Source of the DNA: Porphyrobacter sp.
GTDB taxonomy: Bacteria; Pseudomonadota; Alphaproteobacteria; Sphingomonadales; Sphingomonadaceae
DNA: 64,000 bases
Direction of reading: 5' to 3'
NCBI GenBank assembly: GCA_017744315.1
Contig: JAGIBN010000003.1
Span: 434,001-498,000, forward strand
The position numbers were made by a program, and so were the translations under genes. Numbering within the stretch: the first letter of the stretch is position 1; every line of letters begins with the position of its first letter. Below the pieces are notes generated by a model. It made no database searches. It had not been told where the DNA came from and was given only the letters and a program-made list of their open reading frames with translations. Shown one piece after another: positions 16,744-26,072 of the stretch.

Positions 16744-17667
16744 TCAGCGGCGGCCTCCGGGCATCGGCGGCCCAAGGAACATCGGGCTGCCCATCCAGAA
16801 GCTCGCCATCGCCTGGCCACCGGCATCCTTCGCCGGCACGAACGAGGCCTTCTCCATCACCAGATTACAGATCTTGGTGTTGATCGATTCCGACAGGGTC
16901 GGCGAATAGATCTTGCACGAAGTCGGCTTGCCGTCCGCGCCCACGATCACGCGGACCTGGTTTCCACCACCGGCCAGCTTGCTGAACTCAGAGAAGGGGA
17001 CCGTGCCCTGCGGGAGCACGCCCTGCGGGTTAGGGTTCAGCGCCACGGGGGCGATCATGGTCTTGTGCTTCTCTGGATCGAGACCCCAAACCTTGAGCAG
17101 GTCATCGGCACAAGTTTGCATCGCTGCCATCGGGGCACGCAACGAACCGGTCTCGATCTTGACCGGTGAGGTAAGCCCCTCGGACAGAGCGATCATGCTG
17201 ACGCCCGTCGCGGCTTCCTGCTCCTTGGCCCGATTGTAGGGCGGGGGGACGAATGGTTTGGTTGGATCGAACGCCGGCATCGGAGCGCCGGGCGCCACCA
17301 AGGGGGCCAAAGTCACCGGATTGAAGCTCACGAACTGTTTGCCATCCGCCGTGTTCGATTTGACGTAGCCCGACTTTGCCGCGGTTCCGGACGGACCGAA
17401 TTGATAACCGATCGTATCGGCGTTGCGGTAGGGGCTGAGCCCTCCACCAACAAAGATCATCCGGACATCGTTGCCCGGCTGGATGCGCTCAAGCGCCAGG
17501 CTGAGTTCGTCCTTGCCGTCACTGAAGGTGCGGACCAGGCGACAGTAGTCCTCGCCATAATCGGCAGTCCACGAACCCTTCGGCTTGAATACCCCAGCAT
17601 CCTGCGCGTGTACCGCAGGCGCTACAATCAACCCCAGCAGCGAACACGCTGAAAGAAGCTTCCTCAT
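16744..17667 (-). CDS. secreted protein with TonB-C-like C-terminus, paralog 1 of 3
   Basis: A 307-residue protein if started at ATG 17667 (GAGAGG upstream), which gives a clear signal peptide cleaved after VHAQ. The mature N-domain has W..DYGEDYCRLVR, then a beta-rich stretch. The C-terminal 90 residues look like a TonB C-terminal domain: VRVIVGADGKPTSC, then ICNLVMEKASFVPAKDAGG, with the paired cysteines seen in the window's own TonB. There is no membrane anchor or proline-rich region, so it cannot be a classical energy transducer. It is first downstream of two paralogs on the same strand. Its function is unknown. Confidence 0.75.
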   Translation of the reverse strand: MRKLLSACSLLGLIVAPAVHAQDAGVFKPKGSWTADYGEDYCRLVRTFSDGKDELSLALERIQPGNDVRMIFVGGGLSPYRNADTIGYQFGPSGTAAKSGYVKSNTADGKQFVSFNPVTLAPLVAPGAPMPAFDPTKPFVPPPYNRAKEQEAATGVSMIALSEGLTSPVKIETGSLRAPMAAMQTCADDLLKVWGLDPEKHKTMIAPVALNPNPQGVLPQGTVPFSEFSKLAGGGNQVRVIVGADGKPTSCKIYSPTLSESINTKICNLVMEKASFVPAKDAGGQAMASFWMGSPMFLGPPMPGGRR

Positions 17668-17773
17668 CGCAATCCTCTCCAATCCCGGAGAGGAGACTAT
17701 TTCGGACGCGCCGAGATGCAAGGCGACTCACGCGAATGCGACAATTGAAGACAAATCGTTGGCAGCGATCCGG

Positions 17774-18649
17774 TCAGTTCCCGTTGCGCCGCTTGGTCCG
17801 GTAGAAGATCGAGGTCGTGTAGTAGCTGGGCACGGCCTCGCCTTGTGCGTCGAGCGCAGGTTCGAACCGTGCGTTGGCCATGATCGTGCGGCAGGCGATT
17901 TCCGAGGCGGCTCGCTCGAACTGCGGCGCCTGGACGACGCAATCGGTCGGCATTCCCCGATCATCGACCAGGAGCCGCAGATTGACCACGACGCTTTGGT
18001 AGTTCCGCAGGTACTCCCAGGGGAAAGAACCCGGATCAATCCACTGACCGGCATCGATCGGCGTTGCAGGACGACTCAGGGTGCGCTGCTGATCGGCGTC
18101 GAAGCCCCATTTGGCGGGCAGGTCGCGAGCGCACTCCTGAAGACGGGCGAGTGGATTTTCCATCGAGCCAAGCTGGAGCGCAACGGGGGCGCCGCGGCTG
18201 AAGGTCAGCATCAGCTCGTTAGTAGCGGGATCGACGCCCGAGTAGGCGGGACGAGTGGGATCACTGGAGACATCTGAATTTTCACTCGTCTTCAGCGCCG
18301 CGGAAAAGGTCAGAGTTGGCGCATTGCCGGACCAGTTGAGTATCCCCAGTTGCTCATTGGCCGTGCCGTTCGGACTGTACTGTGTGCGGAACTCAAGAAT
18401 TCCGCTGTCCCGCTGCGGCAGTGGTTTGCCGCGCATGAAAACTCTGTAGCTTGAGCCCGTTCCGAAAGATTCGATCCTGACGAAGAGACCCTTGTCGCCT
18501 TCGCCGAACCGTCGCGAAACCCAGCAGCTTTCATTTGCGCTGCCGAGTTCCCACTCCTCCGCCGGGGCAAGCTGCACCGCGCTTTCCGCGTGCGCCACTC
18601 CTGCCTGCAGAGCGCACAGTGCACCCGCCGCCATCACCATCGATCTCAT
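17774..18649 (-). CDS. secreted protein with TonB-C-like C-terminus, paralog 2 of 3
   Basis: A 291-residue protein from ATG 18649 (GGGGA upstream) with a signal peptide ending GVAHAE. The pattern matches its neighbours: EEWELGSANESCWVSRRFG at the start of the mature part. Then comes VVNLRLLVDDRGMPTDC with AACRTIM-like ACRTIMANARFEPALDAQG at the C-terminus, the same Cys pair and FxPALD motif as the TonB-type domain. It probably acts in the periplasm. It sits 106 bases upstream of paralog 1, so separate promoters are possible. Confidence 0.75.
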   Translation of the reverse strand: MRSMVMAAGALCALQAGVAHAESAVQLAPAEEWELGSANESCWVSRRFGEGDKGLFVRIESFGTGSSYRVFMRGKPLPQRDSGILEFRTQYSPNGTANEQLGILNWSGNAPTLTFSAALKTSENSDVSSDPTRPAYSGVDPATNELMLTFSRGAPVALQLGSMENPLARLQECARDLPAKWGFDADQQRTLSRPATPIDAGQWIDPGSFPWEYLRNYQSVVVNLRLLVDDRGMPTDCVVQAPQFERAASEIACRTIMANARFEPALDAQGEAVPSYYTTSIFYRTKRRNGN

Positions 18650-18713
18650 TGTAAATCCCCCCAATAAACTGATCTTACGAGCGGAGGAGGCGTCGGGCAA
18701 GGCGGGGTCCGCC

Positions 18714-19604
18714 TTATCGGGTGAGGTAGATCACCGCGGTCTGGAAGACACTGGCGACCGGCGCGCCGGACTGGTCGAGTGCGGGCTCAAAGGTCTTTGA
18801 CAGGCCTTCGCAGACGGCTTCTCTGAAGGATTCTTCGGCGCGGTCGACCTGCACAGTGCAGTCCGACCCGTTCCCTCGAGCGTCGACCATGATCCTGACA
18901 GGTATGTATCCATTCCTTCCGCTCCAGCGCATGTCGTTGGGGTAGTGCCGCTGCATCGCCTGGACTGTCTGGTCGGTGGGATTCGCTCGCTTGGTAAGGG
19001 TCTTTTCGCGGACTGGGTCGAGGCCCCACGATTGGTGCAAGTTGTCGACGCACTCGCGAAGCGCCTTGAGAGGGCGGCTCATCTCCGAAAAGCGCAGATC
19101 AATCTTCTTGCCGTTGCCGAATTCGAGCAGCATGTCGGTGGTGCGTTGTTCGAAGTCCTTCAGCGCGGCGTCCGAGAGGTAGTCAGGCAGCGTTCGATCC
19201 ACTGCCTCCTCGTTAGGTTTCAGCCAATCGAGCGGAACGAAACTCAGACCGAAGAAGGCCGCGGACTGCGAGCCTGCCTTGCCAAAGAAGGCCGTGTGAG
19301 TGCGCTCGCGTTCGTCAGGAGTGAGCCGAACTTTGACGTAGCCCGCCGGCCCGAAGGACTTTGGCACCTGTGGTCCGGACACGGTGAAGCGGAAAGACAG
19401 CCACGAACCAAAGGAATCGATGCGAAGCTTCAGCTTCTGATCGTTCTGGCCGTATTCCCGCAAAAGGGTGCAGCGTTCGGCCGCATAATCCAGCACCCAC
19501 TCGGAACTGGGCTCCAACACCAGCGGCTCGCGCCGGCTTGCCCCGTGCGCGCCCGACGAAGCAACTAGGCACAAGGCGCCTGCTAACAAGACCGATCTTT
19601 GCAT
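18714..19604 (-). CDS. secreted protein with TonB-C-like C-terminus, paralog 3 of 3
   Basis: A 296-residue protein with a signal peptide ([19 protein letters not shown]). The N-domain shows [20 protein letters not shown]. The C-terminus has [14 protein letters not shown], then [18 protein letters not shown], closely resembling the end of TonB at 62541-63197 (SC, ACEGM, PALDDDG). It is the first gene of the three-copy array and has etfA immediately downstream on the other side of the array's upstream spacer. The array looks like ancient tandem duplication, as the copies are strongly diverged. Confidence 0.75.
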   Translation of the reverse strand: MQRSVLLAGALCLVASSGAHGASRREPLVLEPSSEWVLDYAAERCTLLREYGQNDQKLKLRIDSFGSWLSFRFTVSGPQVPKSFGPAGYVKVRLTPDERERTHTAFFGKAGSQSAAFFGLSFVPLDWLKPNEEAVDRTLPDYLSDAALKDFEQRTTDMLLEFGNGKKIDLRFSEMSRPLKALRECVDNLHQSWGLDPVREKTLTKRANPTDQTVQAMQRHYPNDMRWSGRNGYIPVRIMVDARGNGSDCTVQVDRAEESFREAVCEGLSKTFEPALDQSGAPVASVFQTAVIYLTR

Positions 19605-19662
19605 CCGATTCCCCCCCGGGTGAGAGGAATCTATGGCGTTCGCTTGCCTCGTGCAATCCGGG

Positions 19663-20598
19663 TCAGAGCTTCTGCGTCAGCTCAGGCACGATGGTGAACA
19701 GGTCGCCCACGAGCCCGATGTCGGCGACCTGGAAGATCGGCGCGTCCGCGTCTTTGTTGATCGCGACGATGGTCTTGGAATCCTTCATCCCGGCCAGGTG
19801 CTGGATCGCGCCAGAGATGCCGACGGCGATGTAAAGCGCCGGTGCGACGATCTTGCCGGTCTGGCCGACCTGGAAGTCGTTCGAGATGTAGCCCGCGTCG
19901 ACCGCCGCACGGCTCGCGCCGACCGCTGCGCCGAGCTTGTCGGCGAGGGGAACGATGAGCTGTTCGAAAGTCGCGGCGTCCTTGAGCGCGCGGCCGCCCG
20001 AAACGACGATCCCGGCACTGGTCAGTTCGGGCCGTTCGCTCTTCGAAGCGTCGAGGCTGACGAACCGGGACAGGCCGGCGTCACCGGGACCTGCAACCTC
20101 TTCAACCGAAGCGCTGCCGCCTTCCGCCGCGGCCTTGTCGAAGGCGGTGGCGCGGACGGTGAGCACCAGCTTGGGGTCGGAGCTTTCGACGGTGGCGATG
20201 GCGTTACCGGCGTAGATCGGCCGCGTGAAGGTGCGAGGGCCTTCGATCCCGATCACTTCGGACAGCTGCATCACGTCGAGCAGCGCGGCGACGCGAGGGG
20301 CGACGTTCTTCCCCGTCGTGGTCGCGGGCGCGACGAAGGCATCGTAGCCCGTCATGAGTTGCGCGGCGAGCGGAGCGACGTTCTCGGGCAGGATTCCAGC
20401 GTAAGCGGGCCCGCCGGCTACGAGAACCTTCTCGACACCCGCAATCTTTGCAGTGGCTTCGGTTGCGGCCTTGGCTTCCGCGCTGTCGCCAACCACGAGC
20501 GCATGGACCGCGCCGAGCTTGGCGGCGGCAGTTACCGCAGCGAGCGTCGCGTCATGAACGGCTCCGCCCGAATGTTCGACCAGTACCAGAGCCGTCAT
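19663..20598 (-). CDS. etfA: electron transfer flavoprotein alpha subunit
   Basis: A 311-residue subunit that binds FAD and, with EtfB, passes electrons from acyl-CoA and other dehydrogenases to ETF-ubiquinone oxidoreductase. The C-terminal FAD domain shows [15 protein letters not shown], then [20 protein letters not shown] and a final [19 protein letters not shown], all diagnostic. The N-terminal domain has [14 protein letters not shown]. It overlaps etfB by four bases (ATGA), so the pair is coupled to give a 1:1 complex. Confidence 0.96.
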   Translation of the reverse strand: MTALVLVEHSGGAVHDATLAAVTAAAKLGAVHALVVGDSAEAKAATEATAKIAGVEKVLVAGGPAYAGILPENVAPLAAQLMTGYDAFVAPATTTGKNVAPRVAALLDVMQLSEVIGIEGPRTFTRPIYAGNAIATVESSDPKLVLTVRATAFDKAAAEGGSASVEEVAGPGDAGLSRFVSLDASKSERPELTSAGIVVSGGRALKDAATFEQLIVPLADKLGAAVGASRAAVDAGYISNDFQVGQTGKIVAPALYIAVGISGAIQHLAGMKDSKTIVAINKDADAPIFQVADIGLVGDLFTIVPELTQKL

Positions 20599-21344
20599 GC
20601 CACGAATCCCAATGCCTTGAGCTTGGCCACGAGCTCGTCGACCGAGCCCACCTGTACACCTGCCTGCCGCACCGGCGGTTCGGCCACCTTGAGCACCTTG
20701 AGGCGCGGCGTGAGGTCAACCCCAAAGTCCGCAGCCGGCTTTACGTCGAGCGGCTTCTTCTTGGCCTTCATGATGTTCGGCAGCGAAGCGTAACGTGGCT
20801 CGTTAAGGCGTAAGTCGGTGGTGACGATCGCCGGGAGAGTCAGTTCGACCGTCTCGAGCCCGCCATCGACTTCACGAACCACCGAGACCTTGTCGCCCTC
20901 GATCTCGACCTTGCTGGCGAACGTGCCCTGCGGCCGCCCCGTCAGCGCGGCCAGCATCTGACCGGTCTGGTTGCTGTCGTCGTCGATCGCCTGCTTGCCC
21001 ATCACGACCAGGCCCGGCTGTTCCTCGTCAACGATGGCCTTGAGGATCTTTGCGACCGCGAGCGGTTCGACAGTTTCCTCGGTCTCGACCAGGATCGCCC
21101 GGTCGGCGCCCATGGCGAGCGCGGTACGCAGGGTTTCCTGCGCCTTCGCCGGACCGATGGAGACCGCGATGATCTCCTCGGCCTTGCCCTTTTCCTTGAG
21201 CCGGATCGCCTCCTCGACGGCGATCTCGTCGAAGGGGTTCATACTCATCTTGACGTTGGCGAGATCGACCCCGCTGCCGTCCGCCTTCACGCGCGGGCGG
21301 ACGTTGTAGTCGATTACCCGCTTAACGGGCACGAGCACCTTCAT
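20595..21344 (-). CDS. etfB: electron transfer flavoprotein beta subunit
   Basis: A 249-residue beta subunit with the usual start [19 protein letters not shown]. It has [21 protein letters not shown], then the AMP-binding and recognition segment [19 protein letters not shown]. The ETF signature [20 protein letters not shown] is complete, as is the [20 protein letters not shown] loop that docks to dehydrogenases. It lies 90 bases downstream of sucC on the same strand. Confidence 0.96.
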   Translation of the reverse strand: MKVLVPVKRVIDYNVRPRVKADGSGVDLANVKMSMNPFDEIAVEEAIRLKEKGKAEEIIAVSIGPAKAQETLRTALAMGADRAILVETEETVEPLAVAKILKAIVDEEQPGLVVMGKQAIDDDSNQTGQMLAALTGRPQGTFASKVEIEGDKVSVVREVDGGLETVELTLPAIVTTDLRLNEPRYASLPNIMKAKKKPLDVKPAADFGVDLTPRLKVLKVAEPPVRQAGVQVGSVDELVAKLKALGFVA

Positions 21345-21434
21345 CGGCTTCCTCCGGCACGCTCACACGTGCGCAATAATATTTCAACCATCATTGCGCT
21401 TGTTGCGCCAAGGGTCAAGTTCTGGCGGTCAAGG

Positions 21435-22634
21435 TCAGGCGGCTTGCTTCACTTCGGCGACGATCTTCTTCGCCGCATCGCCCAGGTCGTCGGCCGGAAT
21501 GATCGGCAGGCCCGAGTTGGCAAGGATGTCCTTGCCGAGTTGGACGTTCGTCCCTTCGAGGCGCACGACCAGCGGAACCGAGAGGTTCACGTCCTTCGCC
21601 GCGGCGACGATGCCCTCGGCGATAATGTCGCAGCGCATGATGCCGCCGAAGATGTTGACCAGGATGCCCTTCACCGCGGGGTCGGACAGGATGATCTTGA
21701 ACGCCGAGGTCACCTTCTCCTTCGAAGCACCGCCGCCGACGTCGAGGAAGTTGGCCGGGAACGCGCCGTTGAGCTTGATGATGTCCATCGTCGCCATGGC
21801 GAGGCCCGCGCCGTTGACCATGCAGCCGATGTCACCATCGAGCTTGATGTAGGCGAGGTCGTGCTTCGAGGCCTCGAGCTCCATCGGGTCTTCTTCGGTC
21901 TCATCGCGCAGGGCTTCGACGTCGGGGTGGCGATAGAGCGCGTTCGAATCGAAGCTCATCTTGGCGTCGAGCACCAGCAGGCGACCGTCGACCGTTTCGA
22001 CCAAGGGGTTGATCTCGATCATCGCACAGTCGAGCGTCTTGAACGCTTCGTAGAGCTGGGCGGAGAGCTTCTGCGCGGCCTTGGCGAGATCGCCCGAGAG
22101 CTTGAGCGCGAAAGCCACCGAGCGGCCGTGGTGCGGCATGAAGCCGGTCGCCGGGTCGATCACGATGGTGGTGATCTTCTCGGGCGTGTCATGCGCCACG
22201 GTTTCGATGTCCATGCCGCCTTCGGTGGAGACGATCATGGCGATGCGGCCGCTCTTCCGGTCGACCAGCATCGACAGGTAGTATTCCTTGGCGATGTCGA
22301 CGCCGTCGGTCACGTAGAGGCGGTTGACCTGCTTGCCCGCGGCGCCGGTCTGGATCGTGACCAGGGCGTTGCCAAGCATTTCGCGCGCGTTGGCTTCGAC
22401 TTCCTCGATCGACTTGGCGAGCCGCACGCCGCCCTTGGCGTCAGCCGGCAGTTCGGAGAACTTGCCCTTGCCGCGTCCACCGGCGTGAATCTGGGCCTTC
22501 ACCACATAGAGCGGTCCGGGAAGCTGGCGGGCAGCCGCGACGGCTTCTTCCGCGTTCAGAGCTGCGTGACCTGCGGGGACGGCGATGCCAAACTTCGCCA
22601 GCAGTTCCTTGGCCTGGTATTCGTGAATGTTCAT
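21435..22634 (-). CDS. sucC: succinate-CoA ligase (ADP-forming) subunit beta
   Basis: A 399-residue ATP-grasp protein of the TCA cycle. [17 protein letters not shown] is the standard N-terminus and fixes the start at ATG 22634, although the frame is open for another 370 bases upstream. Motifs include [18 protein letters not shown] (nucleotide binding), [22 protein letters not shown] residues, and [17 protein letters not shown] followed by [13 protein letters not shown]. The alpha subunit gene sucD is not next to it; the next genes downstream are etfB and etfA. Confidence 0.96.
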   Translation of the reverse strand: MNIHEYQAKELLAKFGIAVPAGHAALNAEEAVAAARQLPGPLYVVKAQIHAGGRGKGKFSELPADAKGGVRLAKSIEEVEANAREMLGNALVTIQTGAAGKQVNRLYVTDGVDIAKEYYLSMLVDRKSGRIAMIVSTEGGMDIETVAHDTPEKITTIVIDPATGFMPHHGRSVAFALKLSGDLAKAAQKLSAQLYEAFKTLDCAMIEINPLVETVDGRLLVLDAKMSFDSNALYRHPDVEALRDETEEDPMELEASKHDLAYIKLDGDIGCMVNGAGLAMATMDIIKLNGAFPANFLDVGGGASKEKVTSAFKIILSDPAVKGILVNIFGGIMRCDIIAEGIVAAAKDVNLSVPLVVRLEGTNVQLGKDILANSGLPIIPADDLGDAAKKIVAEVKQAA

Positions 22635-22735
22635 CTGGAGATCAGCCTTCCGGGAGTCGGGAAATGCGCTGGGGCGCGCATAAGCATTGCTAGCCGCGCT
22701 TGCAAACCCTTCCCGGCATCTGCACTTGGCCAGCC

Positions 22736-23518
22736 ATGCTCGATCACGCCAGACTCGCCGAAATTTGCCGCGAAGCGGGCCGCATGGCCATGCGCCTGTG
22801 GCCGGGGGCGGGGAACGAGGTGAAGAGCTGGAGCAAGTACGACGACAGCCCGATCTGCCAGGCGGATCTGGAGGTCGATACCTTCCTGCGCCGAGAGCTT
22901 TGTGCGCTTCTCCCCTCGGCCGGCTGGCTTTCCGAAGAGTCGGTCGATCATCCCGAAAGGCTAGCGCGCGGGCTGTGCTGGCTGGTCGACCCGGTTGACG
23001 GTACACGGGACTTCATTGCCGGCCGACCCGGATGGGCCGTGTCGGTGGCGCTGATCAGCGCGGGGAAACCGCTCATCGGTTTGCTCGAAGCGCCCGCACG
23101 GCAGGAAACCTGGACTGCGACGGCCGGGCAGGGCGCCTGGCTCAACGGCCGCCGCCTATCGGCCAGCACGCGCCAGGAACTGCCTGGTGCCCGCGTTCCG
23201 GCGACGATGTTGCCGCCGGAGGATCAGGACCTGTCGATGGTGGAGCGACCCAACTCGATCGCACTGAGAATCGCCATGGTGGGCGACGACCAGGCCGATC
23301 TCGTCGCCACGCTACGCTGGGGCTACGAATGGGACGTGGCCGCGGCGACCCTGATCGCGCGCGAGGCGGGGGCAGCGGTGTCGGACGCTTTTGGCGGGGC
23401 GCTCAGCTATAACAAGCGCGACCCGCGGGCCTTTGGCGTCCTCGTCAGCGCGTCCGCCATCCACCGCGCTGCGGTCGATCGGCTGGCGGAGCGCGCTGCG
23501 AAGTATTCGAAGCCTTAA
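22736..23518 (+). CDS. inositol monophosphatase-family phosphatase, CysQ-like
   Basis: A 260-residue Mg2+-dependent phosphatase. The metal-site motifs are LSEESVD (first acid pair), DPVDGTRDF (second site) and [15 protein letters not shown] (third). The order and the DGTRDF form fit 3'(2'),5'-bisphosphate nucleotidase CysQ better than inositol monophosphatase, whose motif is usually DPLDGT-N. ATG 22736 was preferred to a TTG at 22700. It diverges from sucC and converges with the OmpA lipoprotein gene, overlapping by four bases. Confidence 0.85.
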   Translation: MLDHARLAEICREAGRMAMRLWPGAGNEVKSWSKYDDSPICQADLEVDTFLRRELCALLPSAGWLSEESVDHPERLARGLCWLVDPVDGTRDFIAGRPGWAVSVALISAGKPLIGLLEAPARQETWTATAGQGAWLNGRRLSASTRQELPGARVPATMLPPEDQDLSMVERPNSIALRIAMVGDDQADLVATLRWGYEWDVAAATLIAREAGAAVSDAFGGALSYNKRDPRAFGVLVSASAIHRAAVDRLAERAAKYSKP

Positions 23519-24195
23519 CGCGCCGCCTTCACGTCATCCTGGCTGACCGGGGTGATGCGGATCTCGACCCGGCGGTTGCGCGCGCGGCCTTCCTCGGTGG
23601 CGTTGTCGGCGATTGGGTACTGCTCTCCATAACCGATCGTCGCCAGGCGGGCGCTGGGGACGCCGCGCATGGTGAGGTAGCCGGCGACCGATTCGGCGCG
23701 GCGGCGCGAGAGGTCCTGGTTATGGGCGTCCGATCCGGTGGAATCGGTATGGCCCATCACGTCGACCAGGCTGTTGGGATATTTCTGCAGGCTCTGCGCC
23801 ACTTCATCGAGCGCTGCGCGGAAATTCGGGCTGATGGTGGTCGAATCGACGGCAAAGGTGACATCCGGCAAGCTCACGAGAATGCCCGTACCGTCAGGAG
23901 TCTCGCTGACGTCCACGCCGCTGCCGGCGGTGGCTTCGTCCAGCTCCTTGATCTGCTGGTCGAGTTGGTAGCCGATAACGCCGCCCGCAACGCCGCCGAT
24001 GCCCGCGCCCACGATGCGGGCGGTCTTGCCGCCGATCACGCTGCCCAGCAGGTAGCCAAGGCCAGCGCCGCCGACGCCGCCGATGGCCGTGCGGGAGACC
24101 TTCTTCTCGCCGGTGTTAGGGTCGGTGACACAGGCGGACAGGCCGACCAGCGAGACGGCTGCCAGGCCGGATACAAGAATGCGCGACGTTTTCAT
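23515..24195 (-). CDS. OmpA-family lipoprotein with glycine-zipper region
   Basis: A 226-residue protein from ATG 24195, with GAGGA nine bases upstream; a GTG at 24207 is less likely. The lipobox LSAC ends the signal peptide. A glycine-rich stretch at about 40-75 (GGVGGAGLGYLLGSVIGG, then GAGIGGVAGGVIGY) resembles glycine-zipper membrane segments. The C-terminal OmpA domain has GHTDSTGSDAHNQDLSRRRA and RNRRVEI, which bind peptidoglycan. It is similar in layout to YiaD/YfiB and likely tethers the outer membrane to the cell wall. Confidence 0.9.
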   Translation of the reverse strand: MKTSRILVSGLAAVSLVGLSACVTDPNTGEKKVSRTAIGGVGGAGLGYLLGSVIGGKTARIVGAGIGGVAGGVIGYQLDQQIKELDEATAGSGVDVSETPDGTGILVSLPDVTFAVDSTTISPNFRAALDEVAQSLQKYPNSLVDVMGHTDSTGSDAHNQDLSRRRAESVAGYLTMRGVPSARLATIGYGEQYPIADNATEEGRARNRRVEIRITPVSQDDVKAAR

Positions 24196-24367
24196 CGGGG
24201 TCCTCACGATTGTTTTCGGTTGATTGTGTCGCGGCGGGAAGCCGCGAGTTCAGGGAATGATGGCAAGTGAAACGCCTCGCTGCCGCCCATGTTCCTTAAA
24301 TCCTCTTCCCTAAGTCCTTCGTGCCGGGTTTCGGGACGAGGCGCGATCTGCTAGCTGCGCGGAACAA

Positions 24368-25690
24368 ATGGCCGCATTCCCCTGGTCCGATCTGACTATC
24401 CTGATCGCGCTGATCCTGATCAACGGGGTCTTCTCGATGTCGGAGCTTGCCATCGTTTCGGCACGCCCCGCCCGGCTGCGTGTGGCGGCGGACCGGGGTA
24501 GCAAAGGCGCAAAAACTGCGCTCGCGCTCGCGGCAGATCCCGGCAAGTTCCTTTCCACCGTCCAGATCGGCATCACCCTCGTCGGCATCATCGCTGGTGC
24601 TTACTCGGGTGCAACGTTCGGCGGCCCAGTCGGCGAATGGCTCGCAGCGCTCGGCGTTCCGGCAGACACCGCCCAGGAGGCCGGCTTTGTCGTCGTCATC
24701 GCGCTGACGACCTATTTCAGCCTCGTGGTGGGTGAGCTGGTGCCCAAGCAGTTCGCGTTGCGGGCTGCGGTGCCGATCGCGATCTACATGTCGCGACCGA
24801 TGGCGATCCTCGCCAAAGTCGCCGCTCCGTTCGTGTGGCTGCTCGACCGCTCGTCCAACCTGATCATGCGCGTGCTCGGCATCCGTCATCGCGGCGAACA
24901 TGGCGTCACGGCGGAAGAGCTGCACATGCTCTTCGCCGAGGCCACACATTCGGGCGTAATCGAGGAAGAGGAGCGGGCGATCCTTTCCGGCGTCATGCGT
25001 CTGACCAGCCGCCCGGTGCGCGAACTGATGACGCCGCGGACCGAGATCGACTGGCTCGATGTTGCGGCGGGTGAAGAGGAAATCCGCGAAACGCTCGCCG
25101 AATCTCCGCACTCGCTGCTTCCGGTGGCCGAAGGCTCGCCGGAAAAGATGATCGGCGTGGTCAAGGTGCGCGACATCCTCGCCCGCATGCTCGCGGGGGA
25201 ACCGGTCCGCCTCCAGGACCTCGTGCGCAAGGCCGAGGTCGTGCCCGACCAGCTCGACGCGATGGACGCGCTGCGCGTGCTCCAGCAGTCGGGTACCGCC
25301 ATGGCCATGGTGCACGACGAATACGGTCATCTCGAAGGCGTCGTGACCCCGGCCGACTTGCTGCGCGCCATCGCCGGCAGCTTCGCCAGCCATCAGGACG
25401 AAGGCGACGAGCCCGATGTGGTCGAGCGGGCCGACGGATCCTTGCTGATCGCCGGCGCGATGGCGGCTGACGTGCTGGCGGAACGGCTCGGCCTCGACCT
25501 CTCCGAAGACCGCGAGTTCGCCACCGCCGCGGGATACGTCCTCTCGGTGCTCAAGCGCTTGCCGCATGAAGGCGAATGGTTCGAAGACCAGGGCTGGCGC
25601 TTCGAGGTTGTCGACATGGATGGCCGCAAGATCGACAAGCTGATGGTCTGCCAGGTCGGCGAACAGCCCGAACCTTTCGAAGGGAAGTAG
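24368..25690 (+). CDS. CorC/HlyC family membrane transporter (hemolysin family, CNNM-like)
   Basis: A 440-residue protein. The N-terminal DUF21 domain (about 1-190) has four hydrophobic helices, with the conserved LILINGVFSMSELAIVSARP at the start. Two CBS domains (about 205-330) follow, with MTPRTEIDWLD and IGVVKVRDILA. The C-terminal CorC_HlyC domain (about 350-435) has DREFATAAGYVLSVLKRLP. The family includes Mg2+/Co2+ exporters and CNNM relatives; the old 'hemolysin' label is doubtful. Transcription appears monocistronic. Confidence 0.92.
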   Translation: MAAFPWSDLTILIALILINGVFSMSELAIVSARPARLRVAADRGSKGAKTALALAADPGKFLSTVQIGITLVGIIAGAYSGATFGGPVGEWLAALGVPADTAQEAGFVVVIALTTYFSLVVGELVPKQFALRAAVPIAIYMSRPMAILAKVAAPFVWLLDRSSNLIMRVLGIRHRGEHGVTAEELHMLFAEATHSGVIEEEERAILSGVMRLTSRPVRELMTPRTEIDWLDVAAGEEEIRETLAESPHSLLPVAEGSPEKMIGVVKVRDILARMLAGEPVRLQDLVRKAEVVPDQLDAMDALRVLQQSGTAMAMVHDEYGHLEGVVTPADLLRAIAGSFASHQDEGDEPDVVERADGSLLIAGAMAADVLAERLGLDLSEDREFATAAGYVLSVLKRLPHEGEWFEDQGWRFEVVDMDGRKIDKLMVCQVGEQPEPFEGK

Positions 25691-26072
25691 GCGTCGTTTA
25701 CGCTTGACTTATATTGTCAACTTAATAACTTGAGAATGTAAGGAATCGATCCCGTCCTTGACACATAGGCGATAGGGATCCGCGGCTTTTGATCGGGAAG
25801 CAGCTTGCTCCGCGTTACCAACCGCTAAAGCGTGCGATGCCCAGGCGACCTCGCTCGGCATCGTGTTCCCTCCACAAGGGGAAATACGATGCGCATGAAC
25901 AAGACTTCTTAGCAGACAGGCACAGGGCCCGGTCCACCGACTGCGGCCAATTCCCCGGCGTCGCGTAACGCCGTGGCCCGCCGCGACTGCGGGGTCGCGG
26001 CCCTGTGTCCAGCTCAAGCACGAAAGACGGATTCAACGACGGCTAGACCGCCAAGGCTGAGGATCTCAACCG
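25691..26072. other. 382-bp intergenic region with inverted repeats, hairpins and tiny ORFs
   Basis: It begins with an AT-rich stretch holding TTGAC (25704-25708) and GTCAA (25716-25720) as an inverted repeat. Next is a possible 50-codon minus-strand ORF. On the plus strand AAGGGGA precedes a seven-codon ORF (25889-25912, ATG to TAG). Then a long-range stem pairs 25921-25929 with 25999-26007 (CACAGGGCC/GGCCCTGTG, nine pairs), enclosing smaller hairpins such as GCGAC/GTCGC at 25983-25998. GAGGA precedes the next start. This layout resembles a structured leader, but no known RNA family is recognised. Confidence 0.4.
25709..25861 (-). CDS. possible 50-residue small protein
   Basis: An ATG at 25861 is preceded by GGAGG with a 7-base spacer, a strong ribosome site. 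The frame runs 50 codons to TAA. The peptide starts MPSEVAWASHALAVGN and ends HSQVIKLTI, with one Cys and no membrane segment. I recognise no family. The good ribosome site is the main support; it is divergent from the P-loop gene. Confidence 0.3.
   Translation of the reverse strand: MPSEVAWASHALAVGNAEQAASRSKAADPYRLCVKDGIDSLHSQVIKLTI

Noticed and set aside
21369..22823. Plus-strand frame of 484 codons over sucC
   Set aside because: Antisense to sucC, His/Asp/Arg/Leu-biased with no domain.
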